In this document: positions 51,340-59,762 of the stretch, piece after piece | Position numbering within the stretch: position 1 is the stretch's first letter | How the letters are laid out: each line of letters opens with the position of its first letter | DNA from: Actinomadura sp. NAK00032 | Lineage (GTDB): Bacteria; Actinomycetota; Actinomycetes; Streptosporangiales; Streptosporangiaceae | DNA length: 64,000 nt | Reading direction: 5' to 3' | Assembly (NCBI RefSeq): GCF_013364275.1 | Contig: NZ_CP054932.1 | Location: forward strand, 2,046,001-2,110,000 | Notes under the pieces: model-generated | Database searches by the model: none | Seen by the model: only the letters and a program-made list of their open reading frames with translations | Told to the model about the DNA's origin: nothing | Made by a program: the position numbers and the translations under genes

Positions 51340-54300
51340 GTGGCGAGTCGGGGTTGTCGTACTGGCGGGCAGGTGCTGCTGATCCTGGCGGTCGCGGTGC
51401 TCGCGCAGCTGGGCGCGCTCGCGGTGAACGTGTTCTCGTCGGGGAACGGGCCGTGGCCGGGGGCGCTCGACCTGATCAGGCGGCATCCGTTCGCGGCCGG
51501 GCTCGCGCTGACCGCCGCCGCGGGCGCGGCCGGCGTCCTGCAGTTCTGGACGCAGCGGGGCGCCGCCGACGCGGGCCCGCCCCCGCCGGCGGTCCCGGAG
51601 CCTCCCGACTGGGTGGTGAAGCGGCCCGCCGAGGCCGGCCGGGTCCGGCGCGCGCTGCGGCGCAAGGGCGAGGGCGGGCGCGGGCCCCTGGTCGTCCTGC
51701 ACGGCGCGGGCGGGTTCGGCAAGACCACCCTGGCGGACCTGGTGTGCGCCGACCGGCGGACGGCGCGGCGGTTCCGCGGCGGCGTCCACCGCGTCGTGCT
51801 CGGCCGCGACCTCGACGGGCGGGCGGCGGTCGCCGCGCGGGTCAACGAGCTGGTCGAGCTGATCACCGGGAGCCGGCCCGGCTACCAGGACCCCGACGTC
51901 GCGGGACGGCACCTCGGCCGGGTGCTGGACGAGCGGCGCCGCCGGGTGCTGGTCGTCGTCGACGACGTGTGGGACGAGGCCCACGCCGCGCCGTTCCTCG
52001 TCGGCGGGCGGCGCGCGGCCCGGCTGCTGACGAGCCGGGTGCCGGCCGGGTCGTTCTCCGGCGCCGCCGGGGTCGAGGTGCGCGACCTGCCGGACGCCGA
52101 CGCGCGCACGGTGCTGACCTGGGGGCTTCCCGCCCTCCCCGCGACGGCGGCCGACGGGCTGCTCGCCGTCGCGGCGCGGTGGGCGCTGCTGCTCCGGCTG
52201 GTGAACCGGGTCCTGGCCGAGCAGATCGCGACCGGGCGCGATCCCGCCGAGGCCGCCGCCGATCTCCTCGCCCGCCTGCGCTCCGGCGGTCCGGGCGCGG
52301 TGGACTCCTGGGCGGGCCCCGGGCCCGGCGGCGGCGCGGCCACCGACCCGGAGCAGCGGCGGCGCGCGGTGCGTACCACGATCGGCGCGGCCGGGGACCT
52401 GCTCGGCGAGCCCGGCGGGCTCGACCGGCTGGCGGAGCTGACCGTCTTCACCGAGGACGAGGCCGTCCCGCTGCCGCTGATCGCCCGGCTCTGGGCGGCC
52501 ACCGCCGGGATGGACGAGACGCGGGCCCGGGGGCTGGCCGGGCGGCTCGCACGGCTGTCGCTGGTGTCGCCCGCGCCGGGGTCGGGCGGCGCCGTCACCA
52601 TGCACGACACGGTCCGCGCGTATCTGCGCGCCGGCCTTGACGGCGACCGGGTGCGGGAGCTGCACGCGACCCTGCTGGACGCGCGCGGCGCGGAGCTCCC
52701 CCAAGAGCCCGTCCCGGACGGCGGGACGGCGACGGCGTGGTGGCGGATGGAGGCGGCGGACCGCTACCTGTGGGACAACCTGGCCGTGCACCTGGCGGCG
52801 GCCGGGCGGGACGGTGAGGCGGCCCGGCTCGTGACGGACCTGCGCTGGGTCATCGCCCGGCTGCAATGGTCCGGCCCGGTCGCGGTGCTCGCCGACCTGG
52901 ACGCGTACGGGGCCGGCGCGCGCGCCGGTGTGCTGCGCGCCGAGCTGGCGCGGTGGGCGCATCTGCTGTCGCCCACCGACCCGCCCGAGGCGGTCCAGGA
53001 CGTCTTCCTCGCCAGGCTCCGGTACGTCCCCGGCTGGGAGGACGAGGCGCGGGACGTGGCCGCCGCCCTCGACCGGCCCCGGCTCGTCCCGCGCGCGCCT
53101 CTGCCCGACCGGCCGGATCCGGCGCTGCGCCAGACCCTGACCGGCCACGACGGCGCGGTGACGGCCGTGGTGGTCGCACCGGACGGGACCTGGCTCGCCT
53201 CGGCCGGGGCCGACGGCACCGTGCGCGTCTGGGACGCCGCGACCGGCGCCGAACGCCGCCGCCTCCGCGAGCTCGGCGGGGCGGCCGTCGCGCTGGCGGT
53301 CAGCCGGGACGGCGCGCTGCTCGCGGCGGCGAGCCACCGCCGCGTCCAGCTCTGGGATGCGGCCACCGGGGAGCCGCACGGCTCGGTGACGTCCCCGCTG
53401 GACGGCTTCGGCGCGCTGGCCTTCGGCGCCGGCCGGGACCTGGCGATCAGGGCGGGCGACCGCCTCTCGCGGTGCGACGCGGAGGCGAGGCGGGTGCTCA
53501 AGCGCTCGCCGCGCCGCGCGGGGGAGACCGCGGACCTGGCCTTCAGCCTGGACGGCACCGTGCTCGCCGAGGCGTGGAACCCGCCGCTGCGCCGCTCCCG
53601 CCGGTACGGCACCCTGCCGAGGGAAGGGGTGGTGCGCGTCTGGGACCCGGCCGGGTGGCGGCCCGTGACCGAGCTGCGCGGCCACGAGGACGTCGTCACG
53701 GCGGTGGCCGCCGCCCCCGGCGGGACGTGGCTGGCCTCCGCGGGCGCCGACAAGGCGGTGCGGCTCTGGGATGTGCGGACCGGCGAGGCCGGCCTTGTCC
53801 TCACCGGGCATCCGGGCCCGATCGCGGCGGTGGCCGTCGGGCCCGATGGGACGTGGCTGGCCACCGGCGGCGACGAGACCGTCCGGCTCTGGGACGCCGG
53901 TACGGGCGACGTCCGGGCCGTGCTGACCGGCCACCGGCAGGCGGTGACCGGGGTCGCGATCGCCCCGGACGGTGCCTGGCTGGCCTCGGCGAGCCGGGAC
54001 GGGACGGTGCGGATCTGGGACGCCGCCGCCGACCGGTCCCGGGTCCGGGAGGTGGGCACCGCCCCGGCGCGCATGTCCTGGCGGGCGGCGGCGAGCCGCA
54101 TCCGGGCCGCGGCCGCCGCCGACCCGCGCGGCGGCTGGCTCGCGGTGCTCGACGACCGCGAGATCTTGATCGTGGACGTGGCGCGGCGGTCGGTGGCGCG
54201 GCGGCTCGGCGGCCACCGCTGGGGCGCCGACGCGCTGGCCGCGGCGCCGGACGGCCGGTGGCTCGCGTCCGCCACCGGCACCGACCGCACGCTGGTGCTC

Positions 54301-55938
54301 TGGGACACCGGAACCTGGGAGCGCGTCGCCTCGTTCGGCCTCGACGGCGGGCCGGAGGCGATGGCGGTGGGTCCGGGCGGCGACTGGATCGCCGTCGTGC
54401 TGGGCACGGACGTGCAGATCGTCGAGACCGCCTCCGGCCGCGTGGCGGCGCGGCTCGCGCAGCCGGACGCGCGGGCGGTCGCCGCGGCGCCGGACGGCGC
54501 GTGGCTCGCGACCGCCGGTGAGGAGGGAACGATCCGCGTCTGGGACCCGGCGACCGGTGCCGAACTCCGCCGGTCCGGTGGCCACGCCCGCCGGATCTAC
54601 GCGCTGGCGGTGGCGCCGGACGGCTCGTGGCTGGCGTCGGTGGGCGACGATCCCGTCGTCATGATGTGGGACCCGGCGACGGGGGAGCTGCTGCGCACCC
54701 TTTCCGGCGCTCCCGGTGCCCTGCACGCGCTGGCGGTGGCGCCGGACGGCTCGTGGCTGGCGGCGGCGGGCGGCGACGGCGTCGTCCGGGTGTGGGAGAC
54801 CGCCACCGGCGCGCTGTGCGCCGCCCTCGTCATGCCGGGCCGGGACGCCCTGTCGTACCGGCGGATCGCCGCGCTGGCCGTCCCGTCGGACGGTGGCTGG
54901 ATCGCCGCCGCCGCCGTCCGGCAGGGCCGCGTCTGGGACACCGCGCCGGTCGCGGCCCGGGTGGCGCGTGCCGCCGCCCGCCCGGACGGCGGCGCGGGCG
55001 GCGCGGGGGACGGGCACGCGCCGGCGGCGGTGGCGTTCGCGCCCGGCGGCTCCTGGCTCGCCACCGGAGGCGGCGACGGCACCCTGCGGATCCTCGCCCC
55101 GGCGTCGGGGGAGACGACGGTGCTGGCGGGGCACACCGGCGGGATCGAAGCGGTCGCCGTCGCCCCCGACGGCGCGCGGATCGCGACGGCGGGCGCCGAC
55201 CGGACGGTGCGGCTGTGGGATCCGCGCGGCGCCGAGCTGACGCGGACGTTCGCCGCCGATCCCGTGGTGTTCTCGCCGGCCGTCCGCCGGCGCACGCGGG
55301 CATGGGAGGCGCTCCGGCGGACCGGGCGGCGCGTGCTGCTCCCGCAGTGGTCGATGCACGCGGTGGCGATCTCACCGGACGGCACATGGGTCGCCTGGAC
55401 CGGTGGCGACCACGCGCTGCGGATCTGGGACACCGGGCACGACGCCGTCCAGGCCCATCCGACCGGGAGCCTGCGGAACCTGACGGCGCTGGCCGTCGCG
55501 CCGGACGGGAGCTGGCTGGCCTACGCCGGCCGCGACCGCGCGGTCCGGATCTGGGACGTGGCGTCCGGCGCCGTGCGGCTCACCCTGCGCGGGCACGGCG
55601 GGACGGTGCGGTCCCTCGCCGTCTCCCCGGACGGGGCGCTGCTGGTCTCGGCGGGCGACGACCGCGAGATCCGGGTGTGGGATGTGGCCGCCGGACGTCC
55701 GGTGCGGGTGCTCGGCCACCACCGGGCACCGGTGCGGGCCGTCGCCGTCTCCCGCGGCGGGCGGCTCGCCTCGGCCGACGCGGCGGGGCGGCTGCGGGTC
55801 GTGGAACTCGGCACCGGCCGGCCCGTGGCGATGATGCGGGTCGACGGGGGCCTCACCGGCTGCGCTTGGTCCGGCGACGGCGGCGTGCTGGCGGCGGTCG
55901 GCGCACGCGGGCTGCTGCTGCTGGACGTGCGGACGTGA
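51340..55938 (+). CDS. Membrane-anchored NB-ARC NTPase with WD40 repeats
   Basis: A protein of 1532 residues. Two N-terminal hydrophobic helices (about 10-30 and 47-65) are followed by an NB-ARC/STAND module: P-loop GAGGFGKTTLAD (about 124-135), Walker B VLVVVDDVWD (about 202-211), LLTSRV and a winged-helix-like region (TVFTEDEAVPLPLIARLW, TMHDTVRAYL). From about residue 596 to the end I count 21 WD40-like units, many ending VRVWD or LRIWD; a few are degenerate. Apaf-1-like architecture: ligand-induced oligomerisation is the expected mode. No effector domain is visible at the N-terminus apart from the helices. GTG 51340 follows GAGGGGTGG. Confidence 0.92.
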   Translation: MASRGCRTGGQVLLILAVAVLAQLGALAVNVFSSGNGPWPGALDLIRRHPFAAGLALTAAAGAAGVLQFWTQRGAADAGPPPPAVPEPPDWVVKRPAEAGRVRRALRRKGEGGRGPLVVLHGAGGFGKTTLADLVCADRRTARRFRGGVHRVVLGRDLDGRAAVAARVNELVELITGSRPGYQDPDVAGRHLGRVLDERRRRVLVVVDDVWDEAHAAPFLVGGRRAARLLTSRVPAGSFSGAAGVEVRDLPDADARTVLTWGLPALPATAADGLLAVAARWALLLRLVNRVLAEQIATGRDPAEAAADLLARLRSGGPGAVDSWAGPGPGGGAATDPEQRRRAVRTTIGAAGDLLGEPGGLDRLAELTVFTEDEAVPLPLIARLWAATAGMDETRARGLAGRLARLSLVSPAPGSGGAVTMHDTVRAYLRAGLDGDRVRELHATLLDARGAELPQEPVPDGGTATAWWRMEAADRYLWDNLAVHLAAAGRDGEAARLVTDLRWVIARLQWSGPVAVLADLDAYGAGARAGVLRAELARWAHLLSPTDPPEAVQDVFLARLRYVPGWEDEARDVAAALDRPRLVPRAPLPDRPDPALRQTLTGHDGAVTAVVVAPDGTWLASAGADGTVRVWDAATGAERRRLRELGGAAVALAVSRDGALLAAASHRRVQLWDAATGEPHGSVTSPLDGFGALAFGAGRDLAIRAGDRLSRCDAEARRVLKRSPRRAGETADLAFSLDGTVLAEAWNPPLRRSRRYGTLPREGVVRVWDPAGWRPVTELRGHEDVVTAVAAAPGGTWLASAGADKAVRLWDVRTGEAGLVLTGHPGPIAAVAVGPDGTWLATGGDETVRLWDAGTGDVRAVLTGHRQAVTGVAIAPDGAWLASASRDGTVRIWDAAADRSRVREVGTAPARMSWRAAASRIRAAAAADPRGGWLAVLDDREILIVDVARRSVARRLGGHRWGADALAAAPDGRWLASATGTDRTLVLWDTGTWERVASFGLDGGPEAMAVGPGGDWIAVVLGTDVQIVETASGRVAARLAQPDARAVAAAPDGAWLATAGEEGTIRVWDPATGAELRRSGGHARRIYALAVAPDGSWLASVGDDPVVMMWDPATGELLRTLSGAPGALHALAVAPDGSWLAAAGGDGVVRVWETATGALCAALVMPGRDALSYRRIAALAVPSDGGWIAAAAVRQGRVWDTAPVAARVARAAARPDGGAGGAGDGHAPAAVAFAPGGSWLATGGGDGTLRILAPASGETTVLAGHTGGIEAVAVAPDGARIATAGADRTVRLWDPRGAELTRTFAADPVVFSPAVRRRTRAWEALRRTGRRVLLPQWSMHAVAISPDGTWVAWTGGDHALRIWDTGHDAVQAHPTGSLRNLTALAVAPDGSWLAYAGRDRAVRIWDVASGAVRLTLRGHGGTVRSLAVSPDGALLVSAGDDREIRVWDVAAGRPVRVLGHHRAPVRAVAVSRGGRLASADAAGRLRVVELGTGRPVAMMRVDGGLTGCAWSGDGGVLAAVGARGLLLLDVRT

Positions 55939-56008
55939 GCCGCGGCCGGTGTGAGGGTGCCGTCCGGCGGGTAGGGCGGCGCCTGACGGCACGGAAGGGG
56001 GACCGGTG

Positions 56009-56188
56009 ATGAGCGAGCGGACGCCGAACGGAGAGGCCGGCGACGCGGGACCGCGGCCCGAGACGCAGGCGAGCGGAGCCCAGGAGGCACCGGGGAGTCA
56101 GGACGTGCATCCGGAGGAGTTCCGGCCCGACTCCACCGAGGGGCGCGGCGGACGGCCGGAGGACCTCAGCCCGGACGACTTCGAATAA
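56009..56188 (+). CDS. Small acidic disordered protein
   Basis: A protein of 59 residues, Pro/Gly/Glu/Asp-rich with no predicted fold: EEFRPDSTEGRGG, PEDLSPDDFE. The ATG at 56009 has GGGGGA about six bases upstream. It follows the WD40 gene by 70 bases. Unrecognised. Confidence 0.45.
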   Translation: MSERTPNGEAGDAGPRPETQASGAQEAPGSQDVHPEEFRPDSTEGRGGRPEDLSPDDFE

Positions 56189-56271
56189 TCGCGGTCGGTG
56201 CGGCGAGGATGTCCGATCCGCGCGCGAACACGCGAATCGAAAGAAGCGACCGCCCGCGAACGCGCTTTCCG

Positions 56272-56997
56272 TCAGTGCAGCCAATCCAGGTTGTGCTGCT
56301 GAAGGGGGGCCGCGGGCCACTGCGGCGGCCTGTCGAGCGCCCTGCCGTGCGCGGGCGGCCGGTGCCGCGCCGTTATCGGATGCAGGTCGAGGCTGGGGGA
56401 TATGGCGGACGCGACCGCCGCCGGCAGCATGATGGTGGCGGCCGGCGCCGCCGCCCCCGAGAATCCGGTCGTGCTCTTGGCCGTATGGCCGTACAGCAGT
56501 GCGCAGAGGCTCAGCACCGGAATGGCGGATAGTTCCATGAGTCGGGTAGCCGAGCGGCGTCTTTTGGAACCCTCCCGGAGCATTCGGGCCGCGCGCGACA
56601 CCTGTCCGCGGCGCAGATCGCGGTTGATGACGATGACGGTCCGGCCGCTCTGCTCGCGCAGGTATCCCAGCAGCCGGCTCGGCATCCAGGCCCGCGCGAA
56701 CGGCCCGATCCGGCCAGGCGGCTCGGCCGCGGTCTGCAGATGCCGCCACACTTCGCCGGCCGCGTCGGGCTCCTCGTCCTTTCCGGGTTTGCCGCCGCTG
56801 ATCAGAATGAGCGTCGGTTTTTCCGGCATCAGCGATACCGTGAGGCACTGCCACCCGTGCGCCGACCGGAACGCCCGTTCGAGATCGAGGGGCGGGTTCC
56901 ACTGCTGCGCCACTGCAAGCTGAGTACGCAGTTTCTCATTCTCGCGGGTCAGGCGTTCGATGGTCTCTTTGAGGCGGTGTTCATCAGGAAAATCCAT
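56272..56997 (-). CDS. Hypothetical protein with coiled coil and membrane helices
   Basis: A protein of 241 residues that I do not recognise. It starts with a coiled coil (EHRLKETIERLTRENEKLRTQLAVAQQ), then a soluble region, and has two hydrophobic segments near residues 162-180 (LMELSAIPVLSLCALLYG) and 190-205. ATG 56997 follows GGGAGA. It is downstream of the Cro-type regulator gene and in the same direction, but a U-tract terminator separates the two. Confidence 0.6.
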   Translation of the reverse strand: MDFPDEHRLKETIERLTRENEKLRTQLAVAQQWNPPLDLERAFRSAHGWQCLTVSLMPEKPTLILISGGKPGKDEEPDAAGEVWRHLQTAAEPPGRIGPFARAWMPSRLLGYLREQSGRTVIVINRDLRRGQVSRAARMLREGSKRRRSATRLMELSAIPVLSLCALLYGHTAKSTTGFSGAAAPAATIMLPAAVASAISPSLDLHPITARHRPPAHGRALDRPPQWPAAPLQQHNLDWLH

Positions 56998-57060
56998 GCC
57001 GTCTCCCGATCGCATCATCCGCGTCGTTCCGCGCCCCCGGGCAGCACGATCGCGCAGACA

Positions 57061-57094
57061 GAAAAACTGGGTAGCAGAAGCGCCTGCTACCCAG
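57061..57094 (-). terminator. Intrinsic terminator with U-tract
   Basis: On the minus strand CTGGGTAGCAG, six bases, CTGCTACCCAG (perfect 11-bp stem, 57094-57067) runs into TTTTTC (57066-57061). This is the only classical U-tract terminator I found in the window. It ends the regulator gene at 57104. Confidence 0.8.
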
Positions 57095-57103
57095 TTACCG
57101 ACA

Positions 57104-57628
57104 CTATATGTTGTCGGCTTTCTGCTGACGACCCTGCGGTTCGTCGAGAGATCGGGGCATCGGTCGTCGCCGCTTGAGGAGGACGCCCGTCACGGCGGCC
57201 CATTTGTCCTCGTCGTCGGCGAGGGATTCCGGAGCGTCCCAGATGAACCGGAGGAAGGGGTCGCCGACCACTTCCTCCGGATAGTTTCCGTCATGGGAAT
57301 GCTCGGCGGCCGGCGCGGCGGTCGCGGGCGGGGCCGCGGCGGCGTCCAGGCAGACGGGCTCGCCGCCGTCCAGGATCGAGCGGAAGCTGCCGCGCTGCCA
57401 GCCGAGCCGGTCCTCCAGCGGGATGATGACGCGGTCGGTGTAGTCCCGGCCGCGGCCGGTCTCGATCTTGTTGACCACGGACAGCGAGGGGCCGCCCTCG
57501 GCGGCGAGGCTCGCCTGGGAGCCGAAACCGAGTTCGATCCGCCGCTGCCGGACGATCTGCCCCAGTCGCCGCCAGGACGCCGGCGGGTGGCCGGGCGCGT
57601 CCTCGTCGAGTCCGTCCAACTCGTTCAA
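57104..57628 (-). CDS. Cro/C1-type helix-turn-helix protein
   Basis: A protein of 174 residues. The first 80 residues form an HTH_3-like domain: WRRLGQIVRQRRIELGFGSQASLAAEGGPSLSVVNKIETGRG. The C-terminus is an unstructured Pro/Ala stretch and an acidic segment. The start is a TTG at 57628 with AAGGAG 10 bases upstream. Divergent from the excisionase-like gene at 57837 across a region with direct repeats. Confidence 0.75.
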   Translation of the reverse strand: MNELDGLDEDAPGHPPASWRRLGQIVRQRRIELGFGSQASLAAEGGPSLSVVNKIETGRGRDYTDRVIIPLEDRLGWQRGSFRSILDGGEPVCLDAAAAPPATAAPAAEHSHDGNYPEEVVGDPFLRFIWDAPESLADDEDKWAAVTGVLLKRRRPMPRSLDEPQGRQQKADNI

Positions 57629-57745
57629 GGCGATCAGGCTCCTTACTCATTCGCGGGGTGACGGCCTGACACGGTGCGTAAGTGTAGCGGAGCAAAACGG
57701 ACTTTGACGAGTCGTAACGCGTTTTGGCCGGTTGCCATCGGATGC

Positions 57746-57812
57746 CTGCACAACGCAGTGCATTGAGCACCACATGAGATGGTTAAAACGCGTCTTGATG
57801 CTGCACGACGCA
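57746..57812. repeat. Direct repeats in the divergent promoter region
   Basis: CTGCACAACGCA (57746-57757) and CTGCACGACGCA (57801-57812) differ by one base and are 55 bases apart. Inverted AACGCGTTTT/AAAACGCGTC elements flank this region (about 57715 and 57784). They are candidate operators for either regulator. Confidence 0.45.
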
Positions 57813-57836
57813 CTGAGATGCGTTACGCTTCCGGGC

Positions 57837-58076
57837 ATGTCAAGATCTCCAGGCAGCGAGATTCCCGTGGAACGCCTTCTGTACACGCCCCAGGAGGCCG
57901 CAGAGATGACGTCGTTCACCCGTGACTGGCTCGTCCGGGCGGCGAGCCGGGGAGAGATTCCGCACCGCCGCTACGGCAAGCGCCTGTTCCGGTTCGCGCA
58001 CGAGGACCTCGAAGCGATCAAGGACATGGGCGCCTGCCCGGTCGAGCCCGCCGAACAGTGGGACCGGGCGAACTGA
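57837..58076 (+). CDS. Excisionase-like helix-turn-helix protein
   Basis: A protein of 79 residues. LLYTPQEAAEMTSFTRDWLVRAASRGEIPHRRYGKRLFRFAHEDLEAI is the MerR-like/HTH_17 fold of phage and ICE excisionases and of small development regulators. A TACGCT hexamer lies 7 bases before the ATG, so the message may be leaderless. No integrase or attachment site is in the window, so excisionase activity is not supported by context. Confidence 0.8.
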   Translation: MSRSPGSEIPVERLLYTPQEAAEMTSFTRDWLVRAASRGEIPHRRYGKRLFRFAHEDLEAIKDMGACPVEPAEQWDRAN

Positions 58077-58148
58077 ACCCCGCGGGCGCTGCGAGCCCCG
58101 GACAGTGCCGCGAGCCCTGAACACCGCCCCGCAAGAAGGAACGTCACC

Positions 58149-58211
58149 ATGAGCACCGCACCACCGCCCGCTCCTCCCGCCGGCGCCCGCCCGGCCGGAG
58201 GTGCCCGATGA
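58149..58211 (+). CDS. Possible 20-residue leader peptide
   Basis: A short frame, ATG 58149 to TGA 58211, rich in Pro/Ala/Gly, with AAGGAA upstream. Its stop overlaps the ATG of the next gene by 4 bases (ATGA), so it could couple translation of that gene. It may equally be chance. Confidence 0.3.
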   Translation: MSTAPPPAPPAGARPAGGAR

Positions 58212-58873
58212 ACTGGCTCAGCCAGGGCACCATCGACGACCTGGCCGCGTCCGTCGCCGAGCACGAGGTCGCCGTCGAACGGGCCCACGAGGAACTCGAG
58301 AACCACCGCAAGGCGGCCTTCCAGGTCATGGAGGTCCTGCACCGGCACCAGGGGCTCGCCGCCGAGGCGAAGTTCCTCCTGACGATCGCCTACGGCGCCG
58401 CGCCCATCCCGTCCCCCGGTGAGATCCGCGAGGTCGCCGGGGCGCAGGAGGGGCTGGGCCTGGCGATCGGCAGCATCCGCATGGCGCTGCCGCCGGACGC
58501 GTCCGCCGTGCAGTACGGCCACCTGGCCGAGTCGATGCGCGCCCTGTACGCCGCCGCGCACGTCGTCGCCCTGCACGCGGACGAGCGGGCGCGCACCTGC
58601 GCGCCGCCGCCCCGCCTCGCGCCGGAGACGGACGCCCCGGCCGCCGTGCCCCGCGCCTGGCCGCCGCCCGGCGGGGCCGGCGACCACGAGCCCAACGAGC
58701 GGGAGCACGGCGACCCCGAGCGCGACCCGGACGAGGAGCTCGACGACGCCCTCGGCACGTCCGCCCAGGGGACCGGCGACCAGCCGGAGCAGGCGCCCGC
58801 GCAGCCGCGCACCGGCGGCGTGGTGTCCCTGGTGCGGCGGACCGGGCGGACGAGAAGCGCCGCGGGAATGTGA
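58208..58873 (+). CDS. Hypothetical protein with N-terminal coiled coil
   Basis: A protein of 221 residues, unrecognised. The first 130 residues are mostly helical (IDDLAASVAEHEVAVERAHEELENHRKAAFQVMEVLHRHQGL); the last 90 are Pro/Glu/Asp-rich and probably disordered. No signal peptide. It may be translated in coupling with the small frame just upstream. Next gene starts 9 bases after the stop. Confidence 0.6.
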   Translation: MNWLSQGTIDDLAASVAEHEVAVERAHEELENHRKAAFQVMEVLHRHQGLAAEAKFLLTIAYGAAPIPSPGEIREVAGAQEGLGLAIGSIRMALPPDASAVQYGHLAESMRALYAAAHVVALHADERARTCAPPPRLAPETDAPAAVPRAWPPPGGAGDHEPNEREHGDPERDPDEELDDALGTSAQGTGDQPEQAPAQPRTGGVVSLVRRTGRTRSAAGM

Positions 58874-58882
58874 GGTGACGGG

Positions 58883-59236
58883 GTGAGTGGAGAACACGCC
58901 TGGACCGCCGTTCTGATCGCCGGGCTGACGCTGGGCGCGCTGGCCTTCGCCGCCCGGCGCCGCCGGCGGCTGTACTGGAAGGCGTCCGAGACGCTCGCGC
59001 AGCTCGGCAGGGCGGAGAAGGCCGTCCGGCTCATCGCCGCGCAGCGCGACGAGGCGGTCGCGGCGCAGAACCGCGCCGAAGCGCTGGGCAAGACCGCTCT
59101 CTCCGAACACCGCTCGCTCACCGACGCCTGCTACGACCTGGCCAAACGCTGGGAGGCGCTGCCGCGCGACAGCTCCGGCGCGCACGCCGAGCAGCTCCGC
59201 CGCGTCGTCCGGCTGCACAGCTGGGACCTGCGCTGA
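58883..59236 (+). CDS. Single-pass membrane protein with coiled coil
   Basis: A protein of 117 residues: one N-terminal helix (WTAVLIAGLTLGALAFA), a basic stop-transfer (ARRRRRLYWK) and a helical cytosolic region (EKAVRLIAAQRDEAVAAQNRAEALGKTALSEH). GTG 58883 follows GAGGTG. Probably co-transcribed with the gene at 58208. Confidence 0.6.
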   Translation: MSGEHAWTAVLIAGLTLGALAFAARRRRRLYWKASETLAQLGRAEKAVRLIAAQRDEAVAAQNRAEALGKTALSEHRSLTDACYDLAKRWEALPRDSSGAHAEQLRRVVRLHSWDLR

Positions 59237-59323
59237 GGCGCCACTGACCACGTCGTCTCCCGACCGGGGGGAGGGGGACGACCTCCGAGGGCGGGTCTCG
59301 AATGGGGGAGGAGATCCGCCGTC

Positions 59324-59396
59324 GCCGGCGGCCACGCCCATCGCCCAGGCGTGGCCGCCGGCCTTTCCAGGGCCCGCCGCGGGGGCGGGGCCCTGG
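59324..59396 (+). terminator. Tandem hairpins after the 58.2-59.2 kb genes
   Basis: A perfect 15-bp stem GCCGGCGGCCACGCC/GGCGTGGCCGCCGGC (59324-59362) followed by CTTT, and a perfect 9-bp stem CCAGGGCCC/GGGCCCTGG (59367-59396). The 59237-59499 gap holds no recognisable gene. Confidence 0.7.
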
Positions 59397-59499
59397 CCCT
59401 CCCGGCGCCGCCCTCCGGCGCGCCGCCGACCGACCGGGCGCAACCCTCCGGCCGTGCCCTCCCCTCGGCACGGCCGACCCGACCTCCATGGAGTGAGCC

Positions 59500-59727
59500 A
59501 TGACCCTGCACGAACCCGAGATCGCTTCCCTGCTCCGGCTGGAGGCGTGCGACGCGTCCCGCGGGGCGGACGCCGTGCCGCCGCCGTTCCCGGGCCGTCC
59601 GCGGGTGTGGACGGACCTGGCGCTGATCGTGTGCGTCATCGCGCTGGCGCTGCTCGGCGCGATCGTGATCGGCGTCGAGATGTCCCGGCTGGCCGCGGCG
59701 CCGGCGCCCTGCCTCGCGCCGCGCTGA
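59500..59727 (+). CDS. Small single-pass membrane protein
   Basis: A protein of 75 residues with one transmembrane helix (WTDLALIVCVIALALLGAIVIGVEM). ATG 59500. No recognised family. It lies between the terminator cluster and the peptidoglycan-binding gene. Confidence 0.5.
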   Translation: MTLHEPEIASLLRLEACDASRGADAVPPPFPGRPRVWTDLALIVCVIALALLGAIVIGVEMSRLAAAPAPCLAPR

Positions 59728-59762
59728 TATCCGCAGTGAGAAAGACGAACGGTGGGTTTCCG

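Noticed and set aside
50716..55359. A 1547-codon minus frame with repeat-like sequence
   Set aside because: It mirrors the WD40 repeats of the plus-strand gene; the periodicity comes from the real repeats, and it has no motif of its own.
53120..55930. Possible DNA tandem repeat array
   Set aside because: The repeats are protein-level WD40 units with divergent DNA; no uniform unit length or identical copies.
57837..58076. Functional excisionase of an integrated element
   Set aside because: Fold fits, but no integrase, replication gene or flanking att repeat is visible, so only the HTH call is kept.
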